This document shows positions 8,728 through 17,280 of a DNA stretch of 64,000 nt, one piece after another. Position 1 is the stretch's first letter. Every line of letters begins with the position of its first letter. Location of the stretch: NCBI RefSeq assembly GCF_000949135.2, contig NZ_JTAN02000021.1, positions 868,001 through 932,000 of the forward strand, given 5' to 3'. Made by a program: the position numbers and the translations under genes. The notes beneath the pieces are model-generated. The model was not told the DNA's origin, made no database searches, and saw nothing but the letters and a program-made list of their open reading frames with translations. This DNA comes from Burkholderia sp. USMB20 (GTDB lineage Bacteria > Pseudomonadota > Gammaproteobacteria > Burkholderiales > Burkholderiaceae).

Positions 8728-9125
8728 GAGTACAGCTCCCCGCAGCGATCCGGCTTCGATCGCGCTCTGGCCTATTGAAAGAATGTGAGCGGCGAATTAT
8801 CGGGGATGGTGTATGACCGTCCGATGACTAAAAATCAATCGGCCGTTGAGGAAATCGCAATGATTAATTGCGACGGGAAAATCCTAAAGTTTTCCGCGAA
8901 TGAGCCGTTAACCTTCGGCGCCTCCAGGCTCCGGCCGCTTGCCGGGCCGCGCGGAATAATCGCATCCGGAAATTTATTCTTCGATTCTCGATTCGGCAAT
9001 TCAATCCGGTCGAATACCGGTGAAACGTTTGCGCATTATCCGTGAATCGAATCGCTCGCGCAGTCATCTACGCGCGATAACGGAGATCATGCGCGGACCG
9101 GGTCGGCGGGCCGCGTCATTGCCGC
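8728..9125. other. AT-richer intergenic region upstream of the kinase operon
   Basis: 398 bases between the end of the AstE-like gene and the kinase start, both on the minus strand. The stretch 8780-9060 is visibly poorer in GC than its neighbours. It must hold the promoter of the kinase operon and the end of the aruH operon. I could not identify a -35/-10 pair or terminator with confidence. A short plus-strand open frame (8785-9045) has no family features and is not called. Confidence 0.4.
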
Positions 9126-10136
9126 TCACGGATCGAGCGCACCGCCCGACCAGCCTGCCGACGGCCGCGACCCGGTCAGCTTCAACGCGACGTCGCCCTG
9201 CGCGACCAGTCGCTCGCGATTGCGCGTGACGATGCGCCCGGCTTGCGGCGCCACCAGCACGTGCTCGCAGCCGGGCACGCCCGGCTGCGCGACGATCCGC
9301 GCGATGCGCTCGCCGGCGTCGACCGTCGCGCCGAGTTCGCGTTCGTACACGAGCACGCCCGACACTGGCGCGAGCACGGTTTCCATGTGCGCGATCGGCA
9401 CGGCGTCGCCGTTCCAGTCGCGCGCGCCGGCCGGTTCCGCGATCACGCCGCGGCCGCGCAGGAACGCAAGGACGCCGTCGGCATCGCGTTCGGCGAGCGT
9501 GTCGGACACGTCGGATTGGCCGCGCAATTCGATCGTCGCGACGAGTCGCTCGCGCAAACCGCCGTTGCGCGCCCAGTGCGCGGCGATCGCGCCTTCGAAC
9601 GCGCCGTCGTCGTCCTCGTCCCACAGGATCGCGACGTCCACGCCGAGCGCGGCCGCGAGATCGCGGCCGGCCGGCCACAGATCGCGATGCAGGTATACGT
9701 ACGGCAGCGCCTCGGAATCGGTGTGCAGATCGAGCACGATGTCGGCGTCGCACGCGGCGTCGAACACCGTGCGCTGCCACGCGGCGAACGTCGTCGCGGG
9801 CCGGCGCGCCGCAGCCGATTCGTGGAAATGCCGGTTGAAATTGCGATGCGTCGCGTCGTGGAAGCGGCCGAGCAGCCGCCCTTGCCGGAACTGCGCGAGC
9901 CCGAGCGGATTCGCCTGCGGCACGACCGTCACCGTGCCGCGCAGCACGCCGCGATCGTGGGCCGCGCAAAGTTGCGGCAGCAACCGGTGCAGCACGAGCA
10001 TGCCGGCGATCTCGTCCGCATGCACGCCGGCCTGCAGGTGTACGCGCGGCCCGTCGCCGCCCGACAGCCGCCATGCGCGGATCGCGAGCGGCTGGCCGCC
10101 GTCGCCCGGCACCTGCCACGTCAGCGTTTCGATCAT
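9126..10136 (-). CDS. AstE/aspartoacylase-family zinc hydrolase (amide deacylase)
   Basis: A 336-residue M14-type zinc hydrolase. The zinc-binding H-x-x-E is in LQAGVHADEIAGM (residues about 33-45). The segment NPLGLAQFRQGRLLGRFHDATHRNFNRHF carries family Arg and Asn residues, and DIVLDLHTD supplies the third zinc ligand. Relatives remove acyl groups from amino acids: succinylglutamate desuccinylase, aspartoacylase and the N-acetyl-diaminobutyrate deacetylase DoeB. Being the last gene of the minus-strand operon with a polar amino-acid ABC transporter and an AruH-like transaminase, it plausibly frees the amino acid from an N-acyl conjugate. The exact substrate is unknown. GGAGGAG precedes the ATG at 10136. 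Confidence 0.82.
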   Translation of the reverse strand: MIETLTWQVPGDGGQPLAIRAWRLSGGDGPRVHLQAGVHADEIAGMLVLHRLLPQLCAAHDRGVLRGTVTVVPQANPLGLAQFRQGRLLGRFHDATHRNFNRHFHESAAARRPATTFAAWQRTVFDAACDADIVLDLHTDSEALPYVYLHRDLWPAGRDLAAALGVDVAILWDEDDDGAFEGAIAAHWARNGGLRERLVATIELRGQSDVSDTLAERDADGVLAFLRGRGVIAEPAGARDWNGDAVPIAHMETVLAPVSGVLVYERELGATVDAGERIARIVAQPGVPGCEHVLVAPQAGRIVTRNRERLVAQGDVALKLTGSRPSAGWSGGALDP

Positions 10137-10167
10137 CGTCGCTCCTCCTTCCGGTTCCGGCTATGCA

Positions 10168-11361
10168 TCACGACGCCGCGCGCGCGTTCCCGCCGAGGCT
10201 CGCGACAAATGCCGCGATGCGCTCGCACGCGTCGGCGAGCTTCGCATCGTCGACGACGAAGCCGAAGCGCACGAAACCCGACGCCGTCTCGCCGAACGCG
10301 CTCGCATCGAGCAGCGCGACCTGCTTCGCGCGGAACAGCCCCCACGTGAAAGCGTGCGCATCCAGCCCCGTGCCGCGCACGTCGACCATCATGAACATCC
10401 CGGCTTCCGGCAGCAGGCAGCGCAGCCCCGGCACGTCGCGCAGGCGCGCGTACGCGAGGTCGCGGCGGCGCCGATACAGGTCGCGCATGTCGGCGACGAT
10501 CGCGGCCTTGTTGTCGAGCGCGGTGACGGCCGCCTGCTGGACGAAGCCGGGCAGTCCGTACAGCATGCACAGCGCGAGCCGTTCCGCATGCTCGATCAGC
10601 TCGGTCGGGCCGATCGCCCAACCGACCCGCCAGCCCGGCATCGCATGCGATTTCGACAGGCTGCCGATCGTCACCGTGCGCGCGGCCATCCCCGGCAGCG
10701 ACGCGATGCTGACCATGTCGCGCTCGAACGTCAGCTCCGCGTAGACCTCGTCGGACACGACCCACAGGTCGCGCTCGCATGCGAGCCGCGCGATCCGTTC
10801 GAGATCGGCGCGCGGCATCACGACGCCGGTCGGATTGCACGGCGTCGCGAAGAAGATCGCCTTCGTGCGCGGCGTCACGGCCGCTGCGAGCGCGTCGACG
10901 TCGAGATGAAAACCGCAAGCCGCATCGACCGGCACAGGCACGAGCGTCGCGCCCGACGCGCGCACGCTGGCTTCGTACGTGAGGTACATCGGCTCCGGCA
11001 CGAGCACCTCGTCGCCGGCCTCGCACAGGCACAGCGCCATCGCGAACAGCGCGTTCTGCGCGCCGGCCGTCACGATCACGTGCTCGGCGCCGACCGCCTG
11101 CCCGCACGCCTTCGCATGCTCGCGCGCGATCGCCGCGCGCAGCTCGGCACGCCCGCGCACTTCGCTGTAGTGCGTATCGCCGCCGCGCAGCGCGGTGACC
11201 GCGCGTTCGACGATCACGTCGGGGGTCGGGAAATCCGGATCGCCGACGCTCAGCACGATCGCCGGCTCGCCCGCCGCGACGGCCGCCTGCGCCGCGTAAT
11301 GAATGTCCCAGGCGGTCGTGCGCTTGCCCTGCAGGCGCTCGACCAGCTTCGAATAGTTCAT
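10168..11361 (-). CDS. aruH: Arginine:pyruvate transaminase-like aminotransferase (AruH-like)
   Basis: A 397-residue class I/II fold-type I aminotransferase. The PLP lysine is Lys237 in GSLSKSHAMPGWRVGW. Other motifs are LSVGDPDFPTP, THYSEVRGR and VVSDEVYAEL. The segments AWDIHY, EPMYLTYEA and LALCMLYGLPGFVQ closely resemble Pseudomonas AruH as I remember it. AruH transfers the alpha-amino group of L-arginine to pyruvate, giving 2-ketoarginine. An AruI-like decarboxylase for that product is encoded 4 kb away in the same putative regulon, which strengthens the call. It lies in the operon ATPase - binding protein - two permeases - aruH - deacylase, 52 bases after the permease. Activity on related cationic amino acids is possible. 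Confidence 0.78.
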   Translation of the reverse strand: MNYSKLVERLQGKRTTAWDIHYAAQAAVAAGEPAIVLSVGDPDFPTPDVIVERAVTALRGGDTHYSEVRGRAELRAAIAREHAKACGQAVGAEHVIVTAGAQNALFAMALCLCEAGDEVLVPEPMYLTYEASVRASGATLVPVPVDAACGFHLDVDALAAAVTPRTKAIFFATPCNPTGVVMPRADLERIARLACERDLWVVSDEVYAELTFERDMVSIASLPGMAARTVTIGSLSKSHAMPGWRVGWAIGPTELIEHAERLALCMLYGLPGFVQQAAVTALDNKAAIVADMRDLYRRRRDLAYARLRDVPGLRCLLPEAGMFMMVDVRGTGLDAHAFTWGLFRAKQVALLDASAFGETASGFVRFGFVVDDAKLADACERIAAFVASLGGNARAAS

Positions 11362-11413
11362 GTGTTCTCCGTCGCGCGGCGCCCGCCCGGCCGCCGCGCC
11401 ATCAAGGGTTCGT

Positions 11414-12109
11414 TCAACGCGGCATGCGCACCGGCACACGCCGCTCGAGCCGGCCGAACGCGCGCTCGATCGCGAACGCGAGCACGACGTAGATCACCGC
11501 GATCGCCAGCAGCGGCTCGTAGGTCCGCAACGTCTGCGCGCGGATGTAGTTCGCGGCGCCGAGCACGTCCATCACCGCGACCGTCGACGCGAGCGCGGTC
11601 GATTTCAGCAGCATCACCGTCTCGCCCGCGAGCGTCGGCAGCAGGATCTGGATCGCGCGCGGCAGCCACACGCGCCGCGCGATCATCGACGGGCGCATCC
11701 CCATCGCGCGCGCGGCCTCGATCTCGCCCTTCGGCACACCGCGCAGCCCGGCGCGCAGCACTTCGCCAACGTACGCGCCGACGCTGATCACCAGCGCGAA
11801 CGCGACATACCAGAAGCCGTCGCGCAGGAACGGCCACAGCACGCTGTCGCGCAGCGCGGGCCAGCCGGCGAACAGCGAGCCGACGCCATAGTAGATCAGG
11901 TAGATCTGCACGAGCAGCGGCGTGCCGCGGATCACTTCGGTGAACGCCTTGCTGACGCGAGCGACGACTGCATTGCCCGACAGCCGCGCGAACGCGACGG
12001 CGATCGCGAGCCCGAAGCCGAATACGGCCGACACGACGAGCAGCTTGACGGTGGTCAGCACGCCGAGCAGCAGCAGCGACCCGTAGGAAGACAGTACGCT
12101 CAGATCCAT
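11414..12109 (-). CDS. Polar amino-acid ABC transporter permease (HisM-type)
   Basis: A 231-residue inner-membrane permease with five or six hydrophobic segments. The EAA loop reads GVPKGEIEAARAMGMRPSMIARRVWLPRAI, and RGTPLLVQIYLIYYG is the hallmark of the His/Glu/Gln/Arg/opine permease subfamily. It pairs with the permease encoded immediately upstream (12171-12887), the binding protein and the ATPase in the same operon. The likely cargo is a cationic amino acid or opine-like derivative, inferred from the AruH-like enzyme that follows. The ATG is at 12109. Confidence 0.9.
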   Translation of the reverse strand: MDLSVLSSYGSLLLLGVLTTVKLLVVSAVFGFGLAIAVAFARLSGNAVVARVSKAFTEVIRGTPLLVQIYLIYYGVGSLFAGWPALRDSVLWPFLRDGFWYVAFALVISVGAYVGEVLRAGLRGVPKGEIEAARAMGMRPSMIARRVWLPRAIQILLPTLAGETVMLLKSTALASTVAVMDVLGAANYIRAQTLRTYEPLLAIAVIYVVLAFAIERAFGRLERRVPVRMPR

Positions 12110-12170
12110 GGCATTGATCCGGTTCGGTCGAAAGATGCGTGGAAAGGCGGGACGTGGGTCACGGCGCGGG

Positions 12171-12887
12171 TCACGATGCGGGCATCCAGCGGCCGAAGCG
12201 CCGCTCGATCTCGCGGAACAGCATGCCCGACAGCGACGTGATCGCGAAATACACGGCCGCGACCATCAGGTAGTAGTGCAGGTACTCGCGCGTCGAACCG
12301 GCCGCCTGCTTCGCGGTGTAGAGCAGCTCGCTGTAGCCGACCACGCTGATCAGCGCGCTGTCCTTCACGAGGATCAGCCACAGGTTCGTGAAGCCGGCCA
12401 GTGCATACGGCGCCATCGCGGGCAGCGTCACGCGGCGGAACACGAGCGCGGGCGGTGCGCCGAACGCGCGCGCGGCTTCGATCTGCCCGTACGGGATCGC
12501 GAGGATCGCACCGCGGATGATCTCGGCCGCATACGCGCCCTGCACGATGCCGAGCACGATCACCGCGGCCGCGAAGCCGTTGACCGCGACCGGCCCGACG
12601 CCGATCGCCGTCATCAGCAGGTTGATCGCGTCGGTGCCCGCGTAGTAGAGCAGCAGGATCAGCAGCAGCTCGGGCACCGCACGGCACAGCGTCGTGTAGC
12701 CCTGCGCGAGCCGCTCGAACGCGCGCACGCCGGACAGCTTCGCGACCGCGCCCAGGAGCCCGAGCACGATGCCGACGACGAACGCGCCGAGCGAAATCTC
12801 GAGCGTCACGCCCGCGCCCTGCAGCAGCGCGACGCCCCAGCCGTCCGGGTCCATGCCCAGGTAGCTCACCCATCCCCAACCGTCCAT
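12171..12887 (-). CDS. Polar amino-acid ABC transporter permease (HisQ-type)
   Basis: A 238-residue permease of the same subfamily as its downstream neighbour. It has the segment LCRAVPELLLILLLYYAGTDAI and an EAA loop, IPYGQIEAARAFGAPPALVFRRVTLPAM. Five hydrophobic helices are visible. It forms the heterodimeric membrane channel with the 11414-12109 product. It begins 48 bases after the binding-protein gene and has a GAGGAGGCGGC ribosome-binding site before the ATG at 12887. Confidence 0.9.
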   Translation of the reverse strand: MDGWGWVSYLGMDPDGWGVALLQGAGVTLEISLGAFVVGIVLGLLGAVAKLSGVRAFERLAQGYTTLCRAVPELLLILLLYYAGTDAINLLMTAIGVGPVAVNGFAAAVIVLGIVQGAYAAEIIRGAILAIPYGQIEAARAFGAPPALVFRRVTLPAMAPYALAGFTNLWLILVKDSALISVVGYSELLYTAKQAAGSTREYLHYYLMVAAVYFAITSLSGMLFREIERRFGRWMPAS

Positions 12888-12935
12888 GCCGCCTCCTCGT
12901 CCGTGCGTGGCGCCCGTCGGCGCGAAATCGTGCGA

Positions 12936-13733
12936 TCAGTGCGGCCAGAGGTCGATCGGGAAATACTTCTTCGCGATCTGCGCGTACTTGCCCGACGCAT
13001 GCAGCTGCTCGAGCGCCTGGTCCATCTGCTGCTTGAGCGGCGCATCGGCCTTGCGCATTCCCGCGCCGACGCCGTAGCCGAAGATCGCCGGATCCATCTT
13101 CACGCTGCCGGGCCCTTTCAGCTCGAACGTCGCACCATCCTTCGACTTCAGGAAATCGAGAATGCCGAGCTGGTCGAGATACATCGTGTCGATGCGGCCC
13201 GCGACGAGGTCCGAGTTGCAATCGTCCTGCGTGTTGTAGAGCCGCACCGTCGCCGTCTTGCCGTACGCCATCTTGATGAACTCGGCGTTCGCGGTCGAAC
13301 CCTGCACGCCGATCACCTTGCCCTTCAGGCCGTCCGGCGTCAGCGTGAGCTTCTGGTTCTTCGCGCCGACGAAGGTGCCCGGCGTCTCGTAGTACGGCCG
13401 CGAGAACGCGATCACCTTCTGGCGCTCCGGCGTGATCGACATCGAGTTGAAGATCACGTCGATCTTGTCGCTGAGCAGCGCCGGGATGATGCCGTCCCAC
13501 GCGACTTCCTTGATCTCGCACTTCGCCTTCATCTGCTCGCACACCGCGCGGATCAGGTCGGCCTCGAAGCCGCTCCACTGCCCGGTCGGGCTCTTCATCA
13601 GGAACGGCGGATACGGCTCGGCGGCGACGCCGAAGCGCAGCACGCCCGACGACGCATGCGCGGAACCGAACGGCGCAAGCGCCGCGAGAACGAGACTCAA
13701 CAGGCACAGCAGACTGCGAACGATACGCTTCAT
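12936..13733 (-). CDS. Periplasmic amino-acid-binding protein (HisJ/ArgT-like)
   Basis: A 265-residue family 3 solute-binding protein. A Sec signal peptide spans about residues 1-26 (MKRIVRSLLCLLSLVLAAL to SAHA). The mature domain starts RFGVAAEPYPPF and has the family segment SGFEADLIRAVCEQMKAKCE. The ligand-region motifs IPALLSDKIDVIFNSMSITPERQKVIAFSRPYY are typical of lysine/arginine/ornithine- and histidine-binding proteins. It feeds the two permeases downstream. An arginine-type ligand fits the neighbouring aruH gene but is not proven. Confidence 0.9.
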   Translation of the reverse strand: MKRIVRSLLCLLSLVLAALAPFGSAHASSGVLRFGVAAEPYPPFLMKSPTGQWSGFEADLIRAVCEQMKAKCEIKEVAWDGIIPALLSDKIDVIFNSMSITPERQKVIAFSRPYYETPGTFVGAKNQKLTLTPDGLKGKVIGVQGSTANAEFIKMAYGKTATVRLYNTQDDCNSDLVAGRIDTMYLDQLGILDFLKSKDGATFELKGPGSVKMDPAIFGYGVGAGMRKADAPLKQQMDQALEQLHASGKYAQIAKKYFPIDLWPH

Positions 13734-13842
13734 GGTCGGACTCCTGGCTGGAAAGATACGAAATCGGTATGGCCGGTATCGGTGTGGCCGGCATCGGTGC
13801 GGCCGGCCGCGCAGGCAGGCACGCGCGAGCCGTGCCATCGGT

Positions 13843-14649
13843 TCAGTGACGTTGCCGGTGCGCGTTGACGAACTGGCGGCAGCGTTCGCTCTGCGGCGCA
13901 TCGAAGATCTCGGCCGGCGTGCCGCTCTCCTCGACGCGTCCCTCGTGCAGGAACAGCACCTTGTTCGACACGTCGCGCGCGAATGCCATCTCGTGCGTGA
14001 CGAGGATCATCGTGCGGCCTTCGCACGCGAGATCGCGGATCACCTTCAGCACTTCGCCGACGCGTTCGGGATCGAGCGCGGAAGTCGGCTCGTCGAACAG
14101 CATCACTTTCGGCCGCATCGCGAGCGCGCGCGCGATCGCGACACGCTGCTGCTGGCCGCCGGACAGGAACGCCGGATAGACGTTGCGCTTGTCGGCGAGG
14201 CCGACGCGTTCGAGCAGCTGCTCGGCGCGCGCGAGCGCTTCGGCGCGCGGTTCGCGCAGCACGTGCACGGGCATCTCGATCACGTTCTCGAGCACCGTGC
14301 GGTGCGCCCACAGATTGAAGCTCTGGAACACCATGCCGAGCCGCGTGCGAATGCGTTCGACCTGGCGCGGATCGGTCGGCACGGTGCGGCCCTTGCGATC
14401 GAGCTTCAGCCCGATCTCCTCGCCATCGACGACGATGCGCCCGCGGGTCGGCGTCTCGAGCAGGTTGATGCAGCGAAGCAGCGTGCTCTTGCCCGAGCCG
14501 CTCGCGCCGATCAGCGAGATCACTTCGCCTTCGCGCGCGCTCAGCGACACGCCCTTCAACACCTCCAGCTCGCCGAACCGCTTGTGCAGGTCCGTCACCT
14601 GCACGCGCTCCTCGACCGCCGTCTTCACGCTCTCCACCCGCGCCAACAT
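13843..14649 (-). CDS. Polar amino-acid ABC transporter ATP-binding protein (HisP-like)
   Basis: A 268-residue ABC ATPase. Walker A is GASGSGKST, the Q-loop is in GMVFQSFNLWAH, the signature is LSGGQQQRVAIARAL, Walker B is VMLFDEPTSALDPE, and the H-loop is LVTHEM. It is the first gene of the minus-strand operon that runs to 9126. The promoter with the TetR-type operator lies about 90 bases upstream (14736-14768). The conserved IGLKLDRKGRTVP loop is typical of the HisP/ArtP branch. Confidence 0.93.
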   Translation of the reverse strand: MLARVESVKTAVEERVQVTDLHKRFGELEVLKGVSLSAREGEVISLIGASGSGKSTLLRCINLLETPTRGRIVVDGEEIGLKLDRKGRTVPTDPRQVERIRTRLGMVFQSFNLWAHRTVLENVIEMPVHVLREPRAEALARAEQLLERVGLADKRNVYPAFLSGGQQQRVAIARALAMRPKVMLFDEPTSALDPERVGEVLKVIRDLACEGRTMILVTHEMAFARDVSNKVLFLHEGRVEESGTPAEIFDAPQSERCRQFVNAHRQRH

Positions 14650-14735
14650 GCTGTCTCCTGTGTCGAATTCTCACGCCCGTCCCGCGCGGGATCGCGGCGT
14701 CTTGTTGAATGGCCGACCAACCTCATGCGGAGTCG

Positions 14736-14768
14736 AGTATAGGCTCTGTTGAACAAGGGTTCAACAGA
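14736..14768 (-). promoter_or_regulatory. Sigma70-type promoter overlapped by a 24-base TetR-type operator (aruH operon)
   Basis: Read on the minus strand, TTGAAC (14764-14759) is followed by a 17-base spacer and TATACT (14741-14736). A perfect inverted repeat, TCTGTTGAAC-N4-GTTCAACAGA, covers 14745-14768, that is the -35 and most of the spacer. Binding there would block RNA polymerase. The tetR gene is divergent and starts 108 bases away. Closely related sites with the same geometry lie at 22913-22942 and 29916-29945. Confidence 0.75.
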
Positions 14769-14815
14769 TTTCAATAATCCGGAAGCAAGGGTTTTCGCGG
14801 GTTCCATCGCTGTAA

Positions 14816-14845
14816 TTGAACAAGCGTCCGACACTCCCCTATAAT
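14816..14845 (+). promoter_or_regulatory. Putative promoter of the BetI-like tetR gene
   Basis: On the plus strand, TTGAAC (14816-14821), an 18-base spacer and a consensus TATAAT (14840-14845) lie 31 bases before the GTG start. The -35 includes the TTGAAC half-site of the operator described at 14745-14768 but no second half, so autoregulation might use the larger site nearby. Confidence 0.55.
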
Positions 14846-14876
14846 CGGTGCCATGACGATTCCGTAAGGTCACCCC

Positions 14877-15533
14877 GTGAAAAAGACTTCTGGCAGCGCA
14901 CCGGTTCAGACCCGCAGCCGCGGCATCCGAGAAACGCCCGCGGTGCGGCAGCAATCGATCATCGACGCGACGATGCGCTGCATCGCGCGCTACAGCTATT
15001 CGGAAACCACGATCGACCGCATCTGCGCGGAAGCGAAGGTGTCGCGCGGGCTGATCAACCATCACTTCCAGTCGAAAGACGAGCTGATGGCGCAGACCTA
15101 CAAGCGGCTCGCGGCCGACCTGCTCGACGTGTCGCGCGCGGCCGCCGCGAACGCGACGGGCCCCGAGGACAAGCTCGACGCGATCATCAAGGTGTGTTTC
15201 GCCGCGCCGGTGTTCGCGCCGAAGAACGTGAAGGTCTGGCTCGGCTTCTGGAGCGTCGCGCACAGCGATCCGGTGATCCGCAAGGCGCACAAGGAGCTGT
15301 ATGCCGGCTACCGGCAGGCGTTGAAGAAGCTGTTCGACCAGATCGCGGAAGTGCGCGGCGGCACCGTCGACAGCGAACTCGCTGCGCTGACGGTGACGGC
15401 GGTGATCGACGGCTTCTGGCTCGAACTCGCGCGCGACCCGACGTCGTTCACCGCGGAAGACGCGCTGACGAGCTGCCTGCGCGTCGTCGATTCGTTCCTG
15501 CCGCCGTCGAAGACGGCGCGCAAGCGCGCGTAA
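14877..15533 (+). CDS. BetI-like TetR-family repressor (local regulator of the catabolic island)
   Basis: A 218-residue TetR protein. The helix-turn-helix is at about residues 40-65, with the pattern YSETTIDRICAEAKVSRGLINHHFQSK. This is strongly BetI-like, as is the GFWSVAHSDPVIRKAHKELY segment in the ligand domain. It starts with GTG at 14877. An in-frame ATG does not occur nearby, and the N-terminal 20 residues are polar. It is divergent from the aruH/ABC operon and sits between that operon and the aruI/pot operon. I infer that it binds the GTTGAAC-N4-RTTYARCA sites at 14745, 22913, 29925 and 29995. Its effector may be a CoA thioester or guanidino/quaternary amine intermediate, but nothing in the sequence proves this. 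Confidence 0.85.
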   Translation: MKKTSGSAPVQTRSRGIRETPAVRQQSIIDATMRCIARYSYSETTIDRICAEAKVSRGLINHHFQSKDELMAQTYKRLAADLLDVSRAAAANATGPEDKLDAIIKVCFAAPVFAPKNVKVWLGFWSVAHSDPVIRKAHKELYAGYRQALKKLFDQIAEVRGGTVDSELAALTVTAVIDGFWLELARDPTSFTAEDALTSCLRVVDSFLPPSKTARKRA

Positions 15534-15585
15534 CGCACACAACGCGCCGCGCCGGCAAGCCGGCGCACTCGCGCCGCAACCGGCA

Positions 15586-15618
15586 CGACGGCCTCGCATT
15601 GCGAGGCCGTCGCATTTT
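15586..15618 (+). terminator. Hairpin terminator between convergent tetR and aruI
   Basis: CGACGGCCTCGCA and TGCGAGGCCGTCG form a 13-base inverted repeat around a single T (so a loop of about 5), followed by CATTTT on the plus strand. It lies 53 bases after the tetR stop. The short T-run favours termination of tetR. The stem could also protect the opposing aruI transcript. Confidence 0.6.
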
Positions 15619-17225
15619 CAGCCCGCGCGAATCTCGATCAGGTACGGCGCGTCGTGCGCGGCCGCTTCGCCGAGCGCACCGGCCAGCGACGCACCCTCTT
15701 CGACGCGCTGCGCGCCCCATCCATACGCGCGCGCGAGCGCGACGAAATCGGGCGTATGCAGATCCACGCCGACCGGCTCGACGCCGCCGTCGACCATCGC
15801 ACGCTTGATCTCTCCGTAACCGCCGTTGTTCAGCAGTACGACGATTACGCGCGCGCGATGCTGCACCGCGGTGCCGAGTTCGGCGAGCGTGTACTGGAAC
15901 CCGCCGTCGCCGGCGAGGCAGACCACCGGCCGCGATGCATCGCCGAGGCTCGCGCCGACCGCGGCCGGCAGCCCGTAGCCGAGCGAGCCGAAGCCGACCG
16001 ACGCGTTGAACCAGCTGCGCGGACGCGACGCCGCGAAGCCGACGTTGCCCGCATAGACGATCCGCGTCGAATCGCCGACCAGCGCCGCATCGGGCAGCGC
16101 GTCGCGCACGCTGTCGAGCAGCGCGAGATCGCGCCGCATTTCGTCGTTCAGTTCCTGCCGCGCGGCCAAACGGCACGTCGCCGCGCGCTCGACGCCATCG
16201 CCGCGGCCTTCGCTGTGCGCCCGCGCATCGGCCGGCCATACGCGCCGCAGCGCGCGCAGCGTTTCGCCGACGTCGCCGAGCAGCGGCAGCGCGGGCACCG
16301 CGTTGCGGCACAGCTGCTGCGGATCGATGTCGATCCGCACGAGCGGCGCGGGCATCGAGAAGCTGCGCGTCGCATACAGGTCGTAATCGGTCGGGCCGAG
16401 CTCGGTGCCGAGCGCGACGATCAGGTCGCTGTCGCGCATCAGCGCGCGCACCGCGTCGCTCGACGCCGACCACGACACGCCGAGCGGATGCGCGCTCGGC
16501 AGCACGCCGCGCCCGTTGATCGTCATCACGACCGGCGCGTCGAGCGTCTCCGCGAGCCAGCGCACGTCGGCGGCCGCGTCGAGCGCGCCGCCGCCCGCGA
16601 GAATCACTGGTGCGCGCGCGGCGGCGGCCTTCGCACGCAGTGCGTCGATGCCGTCGGCCGATGCGGGGCCGGGCGTGATGCGCGGCGGCACGGTCGGCAC
16701 CGACGGCAACGTGTCGGCCGGCGCCGCGAGCACGTCGAGCGGAATCTGCAGATGCACGGGGCGCGGCCGGCCGCCCGAGAACACCGCGAACGCGCGTGCG
16801 ATCGCCTGCGGCAGCGCGTCGGCGCGCGGCACCGTGTAGCTGAACGCGGCGATGTTCTCCGCGAACGCATGCTGGTCCGGCAGCTCGTGCAGATGGCCGT
16901 TGCCGGAGCCGATGTCGCCGGACGCGTTGACGCTCGAAATCACCAGCATCGGAATCGAATCCGCATACGCCTGCGCCATCGACGTCGCGATGTTCGTCAT
17001 CCCGGGGCCGGTGATCACGAAACACACGCCGGGCTTGCCGGTCGCGCGCGCATAGCCGTCCGCCATGAAGCCGAGGCCCTGCTCGTGGCGTGCGCTCACG
17101 TGGCGCAGCGCGCTGCCGGCGAGCCCGCGGTACAGCTCGATCGTATGCACGCCGGGAATGCCGAACACCGTGTCGACGCCGTAGGCGGCAAGCAGGTCGA
17201 CCAGGTACATGCCAACTGTTTTCAT
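15618..17225 (-). CDS. aruI: Thiamine-diphosphate decarboxylase, AruI-like (2-ketoarginine decarboxylase)
   Basis: A 535-residue acetolactate-synthase-fold enzyme with three domains: N-terminal TPP-pyrimidine, middle, and C-terminal TPP-diphosphate. The catalytic Glu48 is in SARHEQGLGFMADGYAR. The metal/TPP motif is CLAGDGGFQYT followed about 30 residues later by NNGGYGEI. The segments FGIPGVHTIELYRGL, CFVITGPGMTNIATSMAQAYADSIPMLVISS (read in two parts) and IDIDPQQLCRN closely match Pseudomonas AruI as I recall it. AruI decarboxylates 5-guanidino-2-oxopentanoate to 4-guanidinobutyraldehyde. It is the last gene of the minus-strand potA-to-aruI operon. The ATG at 17225 is preceded by a weak ribosome-binding site. 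Confidence 0.75.
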   Translation of the reverse strand: MKTVGMYLVDLLAAYGVDTVFGIPGVHTIELYRGLAGSALRHVSARHEQGLGFMADGYARATGKPGVCFVITGPGMTNIATSMAQAYADSIPMLVISSVNASGDIGSGNGHLHELPDQHAFAENIAAFSYTVPRADALPQAIARAFAVFSGGRPRPVHLQIPLDVLAAPADTLPSVPTVPPRITPGPASADGIDALRAKAAAARAPVILAGGGALDAAADVRWLAETLDAPVVMTINGRGVLPSAHPLGVSWSASSDAVRALMRDSDLIVALGTELGPTDYDLYATRSFSMPAPLVRIDIDPQQLCRNAVPALPLLGDVGETLRALRRVWPADARAHSEGRGDGVERAATCRLAARQELNDEMRRDLALLDSVRDALPDAALVGDSTRIVYAGNVGFAASRPRSWFNASVGFGSLGYGLPAAVGASLGDASRPVVCLAGDGGFQYTLAELGTAVQHRARVIVVLLNNGGYGEIKRAMVDGGVEPVGVDLHTPDFVALARAYGWGAQRVEEGASLAGALGEAAAHDAPYLIEIRAG

Positions 17226-17280
17226 GTGATTTCCATCGTTCAGGGTAAGGAGGTGGATCGCGCGCGGCCCCGCGAGGCCG

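Noticed and set aside
8785-9045. 86-residue plus-strand open frame in the kinase upstream region
   Set aside because: No conserved motif or ribosome-binding site. The stretch is AT-rich non-coding sequence that probably contains promoters.
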